Notes: generated from the sequence alone by a model not told the origin. A stretch of 64,000 nucleotides of DNA from Rossellomorea arthrocnemi (GCF_904424705.1 NZ_CAJGBF010000001.1:186001-250000), one strand, 5' to 3'. Positions 1 through 7,990 are shown, counted from the first letter of the stretch. Translations and numbers: made by a program.

Positions 1-22
1 CCTCTACTATAAATATATCCCA

Positions 23-274
23 TTAAGGACTATTCCAAAAAAAAGTCGTCACAATAAAGGGGATGAGTAGTACAACCACTAAAATGACGCCATTTCCAAA
101 CAGACCAATCTTCCTGTAGATCGATTTTTCCCCAAACAAGGCTGTAATAAAACCAATGACTGAGATGATGACCGCGGGCAGTAAGAAAGTGTCGTAGCCT
201 AAAAAAGACAAAATGTATATTATTAAACTGATTAAAAAGAAAAGAAATGAACCAATAGTTAAGTACTTTTTCAA
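23..274 (-). CDS. Small three-helix membrane protein of unknown function
   Basis: This 83-residue protein is almost entirely hydrophobic, with membrane segments at about residues 5-25, 30-47 and 58-78 and a short basic link between the second and third. The start is a TTG placed 6 bases after a strong GGGGAGGG ribosome-binding site. No family is recognised. The next gene upstream on the same strand encodes another tiny membrane protein, so the two could be co-transcribed. The role is unknown. Confidence 0.6.
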   Translation of the reverse strand: MKKYLTIGSFLFFLISLIIYILSFLGYDTFLLPAVIISVIGFITALFGEKSIYRKIGLFGNGVILVVVLLIPFIVTTFFWNSP

Positions 275-388
275 CTAAATCCCTCCCCTTCTCAAATCTA
301 CTTATGTTGGAGTAATAAAATTCATTCTTCACTCAGCGATATCATCCCCCACCTGATTCTCTACACAACTTGTTCAACACCTCCGTCC

Positions 389-556
389 TTATTTCGATTT
401 CACCTGATTCTTCCCTATAAAATAACTACTGACCCCGAGCATCATTCCGCCACCGACACCTAATACAGTGCCTATGCTCCCGATAAAAGCAGATAAATAG
501 ATTCCCAGCATAAAAATCACTAAACCGACTATAAATAAAACCAAACCTATTTTCAT
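389..556 (-). CDS. Tiny two-helix membrane protein (55 aa)
   Basis: The protein starts at an ATG preceded by AAGGAGAG with good spacing and reads through two hydrophobic stretches, about residues 3-24 and 28-48. The second is glycine-rich (GTVLGVGGGMMLG), and the tail is lysine-rich. It lies about 115 bases upstream of another small membrane protein on the same strand. The coding call rests on the ribosome-binding site and the membrane-protein composition. No function can be assigned. Confidence 0.6.
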   Translation of the reverse strand: MKIGLVLFIVGLVIFMLGIYLSAFIGSIGTVLGVGGGMMLGVSSYFIGKNQVKSK

Positions 557-652
557 CTATTTCTCTCCTTGGATTTTTCATTCATAAAAATGAAATCTCC
601 TTTGATCAACTTGCGTACTATTTTATTCAAACTCCATAAAAATGGGTCTTTT

Positions 653-1288
653 CTATGTAACAATGGGAGATGGACGATGATCTCTCAGTTTCTTCGTATC
701 AACCCCAGCCTCGTTCAGCTTTTTCTCTGCTTCCTCTTCAATAATATCCTTAAAAATCTGCAGTGTTTCATCAAATCCAACATGCTTATCCATCATAAAG
801 CTCATCTTGTGTTCGACCTCAAGCCATGTGGATACATCTGCTTCGTTATGCCGAATTTGTGCTTCCAATTTATCTAAGGCATTGGCGACTTTCGCTTCGT
901 ATGTCTGTTTCCCTTCAAACTCCAACCATAGATTGTACAGTTCGTTTCCTAATGCATGCCCTAGCATACCCCTGATTTTCTCGATGGATTTTCTCTCATT
1001 GACTGACTTTTGTTCCCTTGCTGACTCGTCGTTCATCGTATCGAATGCCGGGATGTCCCCTGCTTCTGCCTCAACGAGATCATGGATGATGATCATCTTC
1101 AATAATTTTGCGGAGTCCACTTCCTCAGTTAAATAGTGTTCCACCAACATGGCCATCAAGGAGACTCTCCATGTATGCTCTGCGACACTTTCCTGCCTCC
1201 CGTTCGATAGCCAGCTGTGCCTCATTTCTGATTTCAGCTTTTCTCCAAGCTTAATCACTTCCAGAATGTTTAATAGATTTGTTTTCAT
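653..1288 (-). CDS. HD-domain hydrolase, YfbR-like 5'-deoxynucleotidase family
   Basis: The 211-residue cytosolic protein carries the HD metal-dependent phosphohydrolase signature. His38 sits in VAEHTW, the His69-Asp70 pair in IIIHDLVEAEAGD, and a late Asp138 in the helix NALDKLEAQ; these are the expected metal ligands. Bacterial relatives of this type hydrolyse 5'-deoxynucleoside monophosphates, so a nucleotide-pool role is likely. The substrate is inferred from the family. The start follows GGAGG at good spacing. It is a single gene, with a DUF2798 membrane protein gene upstream. Confidence 0.8.
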   Translation of the reverse strand: MKTNLLNILEVIKLGEKLKSEMRHSWLSNGRQESVAEHTWRVSLMAMLVEHYLTEEVDSAKLLKMIIIHDLVEAEAGDIPAFDTMNDESAREQKSVNERKSIEKIRGMLGHALGNELYNLWLEFEGKQTYEAKVANALDKLEAQIRHNEADVSTWLEVEHKMSFMMDKHVGFDETLQIFKDIIEEEAEKKLNEAGVDTKKLRDHRPSPIVT

Positions 1289-1357
1289 GTGAATTCCTCC
1301 GTTTTTAGCAGTCAGCGTTTAAACGAAACCTCTGACTGCCTTTTTCCATACAAGGAA

Positions 1358-1837
1358 TCAAGCACTCATTCCCTGCCTTTTCACCACTCTCCCAAACACG
1401 AACCGTACGATCGGCCCCATGATGACGAGCTGAAGAGGAAGTGCGAAAATGATATTTTTAGAAACGATCGATACATAGCTTTCCAGGATGGTTTTCTCTC
1501 CAAAACCGTGAAAGAAGTAGGTCGTCCCCAATCCAAATAGAGACATCAGGCTGACCATCCCCACCACCATAAACAGGGAAGTGAAGAAGATGACATACAA
1601 ACTCTTGGATTTATCGAACGGTAAAGAAAACACTATTTTATGCGCCAACGGACCTACGATGAATACCTCGAGAAGGAGCGCAGCCATAAACCCCAAGAGA
1701 AGTTGAAGAAGGATCCCTTTCAGTGTCACGGTACCAATCAATCCATTGATCAACAGATTATAAAAGGTCATCATCACCACCATTCCCATGCACATCATCA
1801 TTCCAAAATAAAGATTTTCTTTCTTTGTAGCCGGCAT
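1358..1837 (-). CDS. DUF2798-type four-helix membrane protein
   Basis: About 159 residues arranged as two similar halves, each with two membrane helices. The repeated pattern N-x-L-I-N-G near residue 30 and G-P-L-A/G-P-I-V near residues 65 and 145 is typical of the DUF2798 family, whose function is not known. Of several in-frame ATGs, the one chosen sits about 10 bases after AAGAAGG; two further ATGs lie up to 9 bases upstream, nearer that site. The gene is monocistronic on the minus strand. Confidence 0.7.
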   Translation of the reverse strand: MPATKKENLYFGMMMCMGMVVMMTFYNLLINGLIGTVTLKGILLQLLLGFMAALLLEVFIVGPLAHKIVFSLPFDKSKSLYVIFFTSLFMVVGMVSLMSLFGLGTTYFFHGFGEKTILESYVSIVSKNIIFALPLQLVIMGPIVRFVFGRVVKRQGMSA

Positions 1838-1970
1838 TTTCATCATCCCTTCTTTTATACACTTTGCTAGTATAGCGATTCAGGGATGGGCTACATAAGT
1901 GAACATTTTGTGAACAATTGAATGGGGATAGATAAGGATTGCGAAATATGAGGCATTTCTAAAATGAATT

Positions 1971-2411
1971 CTAAGGTTGAATCGGCAGGTGAACCATCAC
2001 TTCTTCCTCACCATTTTCCTGAGGATGATAGGTCTCCACAATGTAAGCTTCCAATTTCCGTTTATATCCCTGCTCATCCATCCATATTAATAAATTTTTA
2101 TGAAGCTCCCCAATATGTTGCCCTTTCGCCGTAACATACTCTTCCTCCACCTCGATAAACTCCACACCGTCAGGAATATGTGATAGAGATTCACCCACGA
2201 TTGTTCCGACAAAGAAGGTCCCCTCCAAATGGTCCGTATCCTTCTTTGGTTCATATAAGGCGATTTCAGTGCCCGGTATGATTTCAACTTCGTGTAACCG
2301 CTCCAAAAATAGTTTGGCAAGCTTCGGTACTTCTGTCATAAAATCAGTGAAAGCTCCTTCTCCTTTCATCCCTATCACCTTAAACGTCTTTTTCACTTTT
2401 TCACCCTTCAT
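1971..2411 (-). CDS. GyrI-like (AraC effector-binding fold) small-molecule binding protein
   Basis: The 146-residue protein resembles stand-alone GyrI-like or AraC_E_bind domains: an N-terminal strand with FKVIGMKGEG, a helix carrying VPKLAKLFLERL, and the later VEEEYVTAKG strand followed by a C-terminal Y-x-V-E-T-Y strand. Such domains bind hydrophobic cations or modulate gyrase. No DNA-binding domain is attached. An ATG 30 bases further upstream exists, but the GGAAGGGGG ribosome-binding site lies between the two, which favours the shorter form. Confidence 0.65.
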   Translation of the reverse strand: MKGEKVKKTFKVIGMKGEGAFTDFMTEVPKLAKLFLERLHEVEIIPGTEIALYEPKKDTDHLEGTFFVGTIVGESLSHIPDGVEFIEVEEEYVTAKGQHIGELHKNLLIWMDEQGYKRKLEAYIVETYHPQENGEEEVMVHLPIQP

Positions 2412-2476
2412 TCTACAATCCCCCTTCCGAATGTTCTTCATAAATATATTTTAACATAATTTTCCTATTACAAGGA

Positions 2477-2508
2477 TAAAAAAGCTCCCCACCTAAAAGT
2501 GGGAAGCT
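2477..2508 (-). terminator. Intrinsic terminator of the MFS exporter gene
   Basis: A 10-base stem with one mismatch (AGCTCCCCAC paired with GTGGGAAGCT) and a 6-base loop is followed on the minus strand by a run of six U residues. It lies directly after the MFS stop codon. Confidence 0.85.
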
Positions 2509-2513
2509 CCTTC

Positions 2514-3704
2514 TTACCGTTTCTCTTGCATAACCCGCTGACCAACCAAATACCCACCTGCCAACACAGAGAAGATCACAAGCAGCCAGGCAAATCCGTC
2601 GGTAAATCCTATCCGTTCAATCGCATACCCGAACACCGGGAAGCTGATCATGATCACGAAGCTTTCCATCAAACCAATCAAGGAAAGGAAAGTCGATCTG
2701 ATATTGCTTTTCAAAAAGTTTTGCACGAACGAGCTGAAGATCGGTTCAAACAGGCTCAACAGTTGCGCAAGAATTAGAAACGACAGCAGGATTGCCCAGT
2801 CCGTTGCAAAGATGAACAGGACAAAAAAGACAAGAAAAAGACCTAAGCCGTAATACAGGATGTTGAAGAATTTGAATCGTTCCTCCACTTTATACGCAAC
2901 CTTTGCCATTACGACTCCGAGGAGCCCTTCAAGCGTGAACACGGCCCCCACGACGATGGATGAATAGCCCAGTTCCACGAAGTACTCCTGTCCGTAGAAC
3001 ACCATGATCACCATCACAGCTCCCGCAAGAATGAATAGGACAACCGGCGCGTGAATTACCGGATTATTCCTCCACACATTGACCCCTAACCGGAATTGAT
3101 GGACCCACTGATGATACCATCGCCCACCTATATCCTCTGTCTTCTCCCGTTCCGGTTCTTTCATGAAGAGCAGCGGGATCACCGCGAGAACATGGGTGAA
3201 AATCGTGGCCCCATACACCCACTCCCAGCTCACTTCAGCCATGAAACCGCCGAGGAATTTCGCCAAACTCAAAGAAAGCAGGGATATTGCCGTCATGCTC
3301 CCGATGACCCGGGTATAATCCTTTTCCCGTTTATCATTTTTCAACGTGTCAAAGGCAAATGCCTGCTCGGCTCCTGAATGGAGGGTAACCATGAGCCCCA
3401 TAGATAAAAAGGCGAGGGTGAACATGGAAAACGTACCGCTCATCAGCATGAACAGTCCGTAAAGCAGACTGAACACATTCCCGATTACGAGACTGACCTT
3501 CCTCCCGTACAAATCGGCAATCATACCCGTCGGTACCTCGAACAAGACGATAGCCAAATGAAGAAGAGCCTCCAACAAACCGATTTCACCTAATGTCATC
3601 CCTTTGTCGCCAAGATAGATGACCCATAACGCCCGATCGAAAAACAGTTGGGCAAAAAAGAGATAAAGATATAGCAGATAGATATTGTTCTTTGTTTTCA
3701 TCAT
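2514..3704 (-). CDS. MFS transporter, probable drug or small-molecule exporter
   Basis: About 396 residues with twelve predicted membrane helices. The loop between helices 2 and 3 has the MFS signature in the form GMIADLYGRK, preceded by the charged first helix pair FFDRALWVIYLGDKG. This arrangement is typical of small Gram-positive MFS exporters, some of which carry macrolides or similar drugs; the substrate is not readable from sequence. The start is the ATG 9 bases after AGAGGA. An ATG 18 bases earlier overlaps the stop of a short upstream leader frame. The leader and its hairpin suggest expression is controlled by ribosome behaviour. Confidence 0.8.
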   Translation of the reverse strand: MMKTKNNIYLLYLYLFFAQLFFDRALWVIYLGDKGMTLGEIGLLEALLHLAIVLFEVPTGMIADLYGRKVSLVIGNVFSLLYGLFMLMSGTFSMFTLAFLSMGLMVTLHSGAEQAFAFDTLKNDKREKDYTRVIGSMTAISLLSLSLAKFLGGFMAEVSWEWVYGATIFTHVLAVIPLLFMKEPEREKTEDIGGRWYHQWVHQFRLGVNVWRNNPVIHAPVVLFILAGAVMVIMVFYGQEYFVELGYSSIVVGAVFTLEGLLGVVMAKVAYKVEERFKFFNILYYGLGLFLVFFVLFIFATDWAILLSFLILAQLLSLFEPIFSSFVQNFLKSNIRSTFLSLIGLMESFVIMISFPVFGYAIERIGFTDGFAWLLVIFSVLAGGYLVGQRVMQEKR

Positions 3705-3721
3705 TTTATTTCGTCCTCTCA

Positions 3722-3793
3722 TTAAAAAGCGCAGGCGGCTTGCATAAGATGAACCGGACAGAAAAGAGTTCTTAGCCTCTTTGCCATGTTCAT
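3722..3793 (-). CDS. Putative 23-residue leader peptide upstream of the MFS exporter
   Basis: A short frame begins at an ATG 6 bases after GAGGT and runs 23 codons, starting MNMAKRLRTLF and ending QAACAF. Its TAA stop lies three bases before the ribosome-binding site of the exporter gene. The start codon lies in one arm of a long inverted repeat. Leader peptides placed like this in front of Gram-positive exporter and resistance genes control expression by ribosome stalling or translational coupling. The frame, ribosome-binding site and spacing are seen; the regulatory role is inferred. Confidence 0.5.
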   Translation of the reverse strand: MNMAKRLRTLFCPVHLMQAACAF

Positions 3794-3799
3794 CTTATG
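3743..3799 (-). promoter_or_regulatory. Nested hairpin in the exporter leader
   Basis: A perfect 12-base inverted repeat (CATAAGATGAAC / GTTCATCTTATG) encloses a second pairing, AAAGAG with CTCTTT. The whole structure falls within the leader-peptide frame, so a ribosome translating the leader would disrupt it. No known riboswitch consensus is recognised. Confidence 0.6.
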
Positions 3800-3829
3800 A
3801 CCTCGAGCATCTGGCCACCGTAGCTGGAT

Positions 3830-3863
3830 TAAAAAAAGCCACAGGGAATCATTCCCCATGGCT
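3830..3863 (-). terminator. Intrinsic terminator upstream of the exporter leader
   Basis: Paired arms of 13 bases (AGCCATGGGGAAT with ATTCCCTGTGGCT, one mismatch) and a seven-U tail on the minus strand. It follows the 33-residue gene and precedes the exporter leader, so it either ends the small gene or acts as an attenuator in a longer leader. Confidence 0.75.
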
Positions 3864-3908
3864 CTCGCTATATTAGGAAATCAAACGTTCGTTCACCATT
3901 ATGAAAGA

Positions 3909-4010
3909 TCAGCTAAAAAAGGACAGACGTATCCCGAGGACGGCTGAAATTCCAATAATAGACATCATTAAAAGTTGATATTTTTTGATGTCTACAGTGA
4001 ACGTATGCAT
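3909..4010 (-). CDS. 33-residue hydrophobic peptide
   Basis: An ATG is placed behind a strong AGGAGGG site and encodes 33 residues with a polar start (MHTFTVDIKKYQ) and a single hydrophobic helix (LLMMSIIGISAVLGIRLSFF). It is followed about 45 bases later by a U-tailed terminator, so it reads as a complete transcription unit. Small single-helix peptides of this kind are common in Bacillus. No family or function is recognised. Confidence 0.5.
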   Translation of the reverse strand: MHTFTVDIKKYQLLMMSIIGISAVLGIRLSFFS

Positions 4011-4157
4011 GATATTCCCTCCTTTTTTGTTTAAAATTCTTCTTCATTATATCTCTCTTCCTTTTTTTGGACAAGGGAGGATTTTATCCTGTCAACATAG
4101 CCCTCACATGAACGGCTCATACTAAGAGCCTAAAACAAACATGGAGGTGATATGTTT

Positions 4158-4298
4158 ATGAAAAAGTCTAATCAGAATAATACGAAAGCCATAACAACAG
4201 GGACAGACCCACAACAGGTAAAAAAACAAATTCAAAAAGATGTAGCCGCAGGACAAGGGGCCATGACTTCCCGGGAAGCAGGAGCCATGCGTGACTAA
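4158..4298 (+). CDS. Small hydrophilic protein, possibly spore-associated (46 aa)
   Basis: A GGAGGTGA site sits 7 bases before the chosen ATG; another ATG two codons earlier is too close to it. The 46-residue product is rich in Gln, Lys, Ala and Thr, has no hydrophobic core, and contains DPQQVKKQIQKDVAAGQG and a C-terminal MTSREAGAMRD. The composition recalls small acid-soluble spore proteins, but no conserved SASP motif can be confirmed. An imperfect hairpin follows at 4309-4324. A spore role is a guess from composition. Confidence 0.55.
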   Translation: MKKSNQNNTKAITTGTDPQQVKKQIQKDVAAGQGAMTSREAGAMRD

Positions 4299-4417
4299 TG
4301 GCGGAAAGGGCGGTTCATACCGCCTCTTCTGATTTCCAAAAGGGAATCGTTTAAGGTAGAATGTCCGGATTTCTTATTTTTGCCCAAAGAACAGCCAATC
4401 CTCCCTCCCGATGATGT

Positions 4418-4609
4418 CTATTTCGTGTGATCCTTTCTCCATTTATAGGGTACATCCGCCCAATTTGAAAACCAGACAAATAAGAAAATAAAAAAGAAGA
4501 CTGCTACATTTTCCATCCATCTGATTTCCCCATTTTTTATGAATTGATAGAATGTCGATACGAGAAAATAGATCAGCGGCAGCTGGATGCTTTTTTTAAA
4601 CATGTTCAT
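4418..4609 (-). CDS. Small membrane protein (63 aa)
   Basis: Two hydrophobic segments, about residues 8-24 and 34-50, are separated by a polar NGEIRWME stretch; the tail is basic and hydrophilic (YKWRKDHTK). The second ATG was chosen because AAGAAGG precedes it at usable spacing. No homologous family is recognised. It is a single gene with about 130 bases of featureless AT-rich DNA upstream. Confidence 0.5.
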   Translation of the reverse strand: MNMFKKSIQLPLIYFLVSTFYQFIKNGEIRWMENVAVFFFIFLFVWFSNWADVPYKWRKDHTK

Positions 4610-4742
4610 GCACATCCTTCTTTGTATATGGAATAAAATCAGATTCGATATTTATGGAAATGACCGTAATATAATCTAGTTGTTAGTACGATAAATGGAA
4701 TGCTATAAATTATAATCATCAGCTTTTTATAGTCATTGCCCA

Positions 4743-5396
4743 TCACAAAACCCGTTCCCTCTCCCCATCCATAATCTTAAAGTGAACATCCATAAAGCCT
4801 CCACTATCAATATGATGAGGAATATCTGATACATCGAGCCACTCTTTCAGCCTGAAGGATTTTTTTTGATTGGGTTCAATCGTGATCTTGTAGGGGCCAT
4901 TCACATTCATGAGGGAAGTGTATCGTGTCCCATCTCCCGGGAAAAAGGTATCCAGGAATTCGAGCTCAAATGTCACCGCTTCCCTGCTATGATTGACTAT
5001 AGGCAGGTTGCATTCCCCTGTTAATTCATCTTCACCTTCCCGTTCAAAATCACACGTTCCTTTTCCATCGTACGAAATGGCAGCAATTCCATCCGCCATT
5101 GTTTCCTGATACAATGCTATAAGCCCCTGTGGTAATAGCGCATAGGCAATTAACACGACGATTACTGTTCGGATGTGGTATTTGGAAATTCCAATCACAA
5201 GAAAAAGGATAGCAAAAACAAACAGAAAGGCACCAATGATCGCAAGCACATTGTTCCCATTTTGATCAGTAATAGGAAAGGTCATGAACGTTGAGCGCGC
5301 GTAAATCATTTCATTATTAGGAAAAGGGAAATACAATGACATACATACCACCAGAATCACTGCTGAAGCGATGAGTGCTTTTTTATTTCTAATCAT
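4743..5396 (-). CDS. Membrane-anchored protein of unknown function
   Basis: Of 217 residues, the first third is membranous, with segments at about 8-25, 50-68 and 75-95. The remaining 120 residues form a soluble, probably extracytoplasmic domain rich in beta-strand patterns (VTFELEFLDTF, YKITIEPNQKKSFRL). Two cysteines about 14 residues apart (GTCDFE and GECNLP) could form a disulfide outside the cell. The start lies after a GGGAG site. No function is recognised. Confidence 0.55.
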   Translation of the reverse strand: MIRNKKALIASAVILVVCMSLYFPFPNNEMIYARSTFMTFPITDQNGNNVLAIIGAFLFVFAILFLVIGISKYHIRTVIVVLIAYALLPQGLIALYQETMADGIAAISYDGKGTCDFEREGEDELTGECNLPIVNHSREAVTFELEFLDTFFPGDGTRYTSLMNVNGPYKITIEPNQKKSFRLKEWLDVSDIPHHIDSGGFMDVHFKIMDGERERVL

Positions 5397-5588
5397 GTTG
5401 TTTCATCTCCCTTTTATAATTTATGTAAATAAGTAGTTTAGTTGAAACGTATGATATTTTTCAAAAAGTATTCTGTTTCGCTAATTTCCAGCTGGATTTT
5501 GTGCAGAAACCAGCTATTTCACTAGATTCTGATTGAAATGGGCATTAGCTAGGTCTACCGCTTTACTGATCGGTACCTATCCCATTAG

Positions 5589-5714
5589 ATATGAGCCAGA
5601 TTTCAAGACATATGAGCTACTTTTCAAAGTTATGACCCGGATTCTACCACTTATGAGCCACGTTTTTGATTTATGATCCGCGATTTTATTTTATGAGCCG
5701 ATTGTCGAAAAATC
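5589..5714 (+). repeat. Six-unit degenerate array, TATGAGCC type
   Basis: Six units start at 5590, 5611, 5631, 5652, 5672 and 5692, spaced 20 or 21 bases. Each starts with TATGA(G/C/T)C followed by a T-rich half. The last unit reads CCGATTGTCGAAAAA, matching the terminal motif of three other arrays in this window although the unit head differs. It occupies most of the gap between two minus-strand genes. Confidence 0.8.
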
Positions 5715-5746
5715 TAGTTTAGACGGGCAATACAGTTTATTCTTAG

Positions 5747-5941
5747 CTAATCATTCATATTGTGCTTAAGGTCAAAAATACCGATCGTTCCACAAATGAA
5801 TGCGCCTAATCCTAAAAGAACGGTGAGGATCCAATTCTCTCCCCAACTTGAAATGGTACTTATCAAGCAGCTGAAACCAACAACTAAATTCCCATATTTC
5901 GCGCTCCATTTCCCTGGTTTTGAACGTTTCTCTTTGCTCAT
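5747..5941 (-). CDS. Small membrane protein (64 aa)
   Basis: A basic N-terminal stretch (MSKEKRSKPGKWSAKYGN) is followed by two hydrophobic helices, about residues 20-36 and 40-56, and a short polar tail. The ATG start was chosen because a GGTGG ribosome-binding site is five bases upstream; a GTG twelve bases earlier is an alternative. The array of 20-bp repeats lies just beyond its stop. The function is unknown. Confidence 0.55.
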   Translation of the reverse strand: MSKEKRSKPGKWSAKYGNLVVGFSCLISTISSWGENWILTVLLGLGAFICGTIGIFDLKHNMND

Positions 5942-5969
5942 ATCATCCACCACTTCCTTTCTGCAGAAG

Positions 5970-6148
5970 TCATACGATTCCCATTCTCCATGTCATGCCC
6001 TGGGAGATCACGTTCCCCTCCCGATCATGTTCATCATCCCACCACACTTGGAACTCATAGGTCCCTCATCCAAAAAGGGAATCGCCTTCTGATGGCCGCT
6101 TCTACCCACCTTTTCTCCCAGGAGGACTGAACCCCTTGAAATCATCAT
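5970..6148 (-). pseudogene. Possible frameshifted small gene
   Basis: One frame runs from an ATG at 6148 through SGHQKAIPFLDEG and then loses coding character. The adjacent frame continues with TYEFQVWWDDEHDREG and GMTWRMGIV to a stop at 5970. Joining the two at about 6060 gives one plausible 60-residue protein rich in aromatic and acidic residues. A one-base deletion would explain this. It lies directly upstream of the next minus-strand gene. No family is recognised. Confidence 0.35.
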
Positions 6149-6459
6149 GCTGTCTACCTAATGGCAACACTTAATCATGATCTTGTATTATGCAAACCGG
6201 CCAGAATTTATATTGAACCCTTCGCACATGTTCTCTCCACCAAGACTTTCTGCAATACCAATTATTTCAAAAAAATGTTTGTTAAACAATCCTTTTATTA
6301 AAATATTAATATCCTGAAAGGATCTTTGAGATATCGAATTCTTTCTAGGCCATTTTCCCCTATTACTGTGCATATGCCAAAACTCTAAATGAGTAGATTT
6401 ATAGTATGATTAGCATGTATTAATGGTATTCTCTAACAAAAGGGGGGGTGTTTATATTG

Positions 6460-6654
6460 ATGGCGAAAAATGATGGAACGAAAGTCATCGAGGACGGCGG
6501 AGGTCAAGGGGGCGTCACTTGGAAAGAGGTCTCCCGGAGTACTTCGGGCAGTTATACGATTGTCTTATATAAAAGCTCAAATGGCGGAAGTCAGTGGAAA
6601 AAGGTCACCTATGACAAAAGCGGAAAAATCGTGAATGTTGTTTACGGGAACTAA
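6460..6654 (+). CDS. Small glycine-rich beta-strand protein (64 aa)
   Basis: A short soluble protein beginning MAKNDGTKVIEDGGGQGG, followed by three likely beta strands (TWKEVSRS, GSYTIVLYKS, QWKKVTYDKSGKIVNVVYG) joined by Gly-Ser turns. There is no signal peptide or membrane segment. A long G-run ribosome-binding site sits about 12 bases before the ATG; TTG at 6457 is an alternative start. A perfect terminator follows. No function is recognised. Confidence 0.55.
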   Translation: MAKNDGTKVIEDGGGQGGVTWKEVSRSTSGSYTIVLYKSSNGGSQWKKVTYDKSGKIVNVVYGN

Positions 6655-6662
6655 CTGGAAAA

Positions 6663-6693
6663 GGATGATGGCGCAGAAAGCCATCATCCTTTT
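6663..6693. terminator. Terminator between convergent genes
   Basis: A perfect 10-base stem (GGATGATGGC / GCCATCATCC) with a 7-base loop is followed by TTTT on the plus strand. It separates the small plus-strand gene from the convergent membrane-protein gene of the sigma operon. Confidence 0.85.
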
Positions 6694-6695
6694 CA

Positions 6696-7334
6696 TTAAC
6701 GGAAGGACTCCGCTACTTTGATCATGTCGTCTTTGGAAAGAGTGACGCCGGAACGTGCCGGCATGTATTTCAATTCATATATGGCTCTGCCTTCGATCCA
6801 TGTCAGCACACTTACCTTTAAGGGACCCTCTGATTCAGTATAACTCCCTTTAGAAGAACCGACTTTCACAGATTCTTGTGATAAGTTCAGGTCAGTTCCT
6901 TGCTCAAGAAGTTGAAAAGACATCGTGATCGTCTGTTTTTCTTTTCCCATGAGAGTGACGATTTGTACGTTTCCATAGGGACCATCTGCCGTTTTCGTGC
7001 TTACATTTTCCACTTTGAAAGGAACTTTTGTGGGAAACTTGAACTCTTTTCCCAGGAATTCCGGACGGTCGTTTGCTTCATATAACGGAGCGCTCGCATT
7101 GTTCCCAAAGATGCCCAGCTGTGTTCCGCCGAAGTAAACAAAGATTGAAAGACAGGCGGCGAAAAATAGCATAGACAGGATAGGTGCAAGAATCGGTTTT
7201 TTATTAAAACTAAACGATTTGGGCTGCTTTGAATGGATTTCGTTCAAGATGTTCTCTCTCATCTTATTGGTAAAACCCCGGCCTTTGAACGTTTCATCTT
7301 TCATCAATCCACGTAAAGATTTCAGTTCATCCAT
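6696..7334 (-). CDS. Probable membrane-bound anti-sigma partner of the ECF sigma factor
   Basis: A 212-residue protein with about 50 cytosolic residues, one membrane helix at roughly residues 51-70 (APILSMLFFAACLSIFVYFGG) and an extracytoplasmic domain of about 135 residues. Its ATG overlaps the end of the sigma gene by eight bases behind GAGGTG, so the two are translationally coupled. A one-helix protein encoded directly after an ECF sigma factor is the usual arrangement of an anti-sigma factor. The N-terminus lacks a visible zinc-binding H-x3-C-x2-C motif. The assignment rests on topology and context. Confidence 0.65.
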   Translation of the reverse strand: MDELKSLRGLMKDETFKGRGFTNKMRENILNEIHSKQPKSFSFNKKPILAPILSMLFFAACLSIFVYFGGTQLGIFGNNASAPLYEANDRPEFLGKEFKFPTKVPFKVENVSTKTADGPYGNVQIVTLMGKEKQTITMSFQLLEQGTDLNLSQESVKVGSSKGSYTESEGPLKVSVLTWIEGRAIYELKYMPARSGVTLSKDDMIKVAESFR

Positions 7335-7866
7335 TCTTATACACCTCATTCCGTTTAATCGTGGAACCGAGTAATGCCTTGCCTCTTGTCAGTCGGGTCT
7401 TCACCGTATTCGTGTTGATATCGAGGCTCGCACCGATCTCGGATAACTTCATTTCCTCAAAATAATATAAGAAGATAACCTCCCGATATTTAACGGGAAG
7501 GGACAAGACACTTTGGATCAGCTCCGAATTCTGCTCATTTTTGATCACAGTCTGTTCCGGTGCCCCCATTTTCCCTTTGACCAGATCATTGATCTTACTG
7601 GAGATACTGACCATCCTCGTATCCCACCGTCTTAAATAATCCTTGCAATGGTTAATGGCGACGGAGATGATCCATGTTTTGAGACTGGAATCCTCACGAA
7701 AGGTATCCATCTTTTGATAAAACTTGATAAAGATCTCCTGTGTCAGATCCTCGGCCAGGCTATGTTCCTTTACATAGGAATAGACAACATAATAGACATC
7801 ATTTCCATACTCTGTCATGGCTTCCTCAAGTAGTCGGTCTTTCTCGGATTTCGTCCGTTGTTCCAT
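7327..7866 (-). CDS. ECF-type RNA polymerase sigma factor
   Basis: At 179 residues this has the length of the ECF group. Region 2 spans about residues 20-88, with the core-binding helix YSYVKEHSLAEDLTQEIF and the -10 recognition segment LKTWIISVAINHCKDYLRR. Region 4 covers about 118-168, with LPVKYREVIFLYYFEEMKL and the helix-turn-helix TNTVKTRLTRGKALL. It directs transcription of a stress regulon and is probably held inactive by the membrane partner encoded next. A promoter-like AAAC-N17-CGTC element upstream suggests autoregulation. Confidence 0.85.
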   Translation of the reverse strand: MEQRTKSEKDRLLEEAMTEYGNDVYYVVYSYVKEHSLAEDLTQEIFIKFYQKMDTFREDSSLKTWIISVAINHCKDYLRRWDTRMVSISSKINDLVKGKMGAPEQTVIKNEQNSELIQSVLSLPVKYREVIFLYYFEEMKLSEIGASLDINTNTVKTRLTRGKALLGSTIKRNEVYKNG

Positions 7867-7907
7867 TTTTAAACACTCACCTGCTTTATATGTATCTCTA
7901 TTTATTG

Positions 7908-7934
7908 GACGTATCTTAAATGAAGAAAGTTTGG
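7908..7934 (-). promoter_or_regulatory. Candidate ECF-type autoregulatory promoter
   Basis: On the minus strand CCAAAC is followed, 17 bases later, by CGTC. This matches the general AAC / CGTC layout of Bacillus ECF promoters and sits about 45 bases before the sigma-factor start codon. The match is by eye and partial in the -35 region. Confidence 0.4.
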
Positions 7935-7961
7935 TTTTTTACAATTTAATCCATTTAAAAC

Positions 7962-7990
7962 AAAAAAACCTGGCGAGAATTCTCGACAGG
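7962..7990 (-). terminator. Intrinsic terminator downstream of the DUF3231 unit
   Basis: CCTGTCGAGAA pairs with TTCTCGCCAGG (one mismatch) and is followed by seven U residues on the minus strand. Confidence 0.75.

Noticed and set aside
6188..6373. A 61-codon minus-strand frame
   Set aside because: The start has no ribosome-binding site, the composition is not protein-like and no motif is recognised. The internal 13-codon frame MCEGFNINSGRFA has a usable GGAGAG site but is too short to support.
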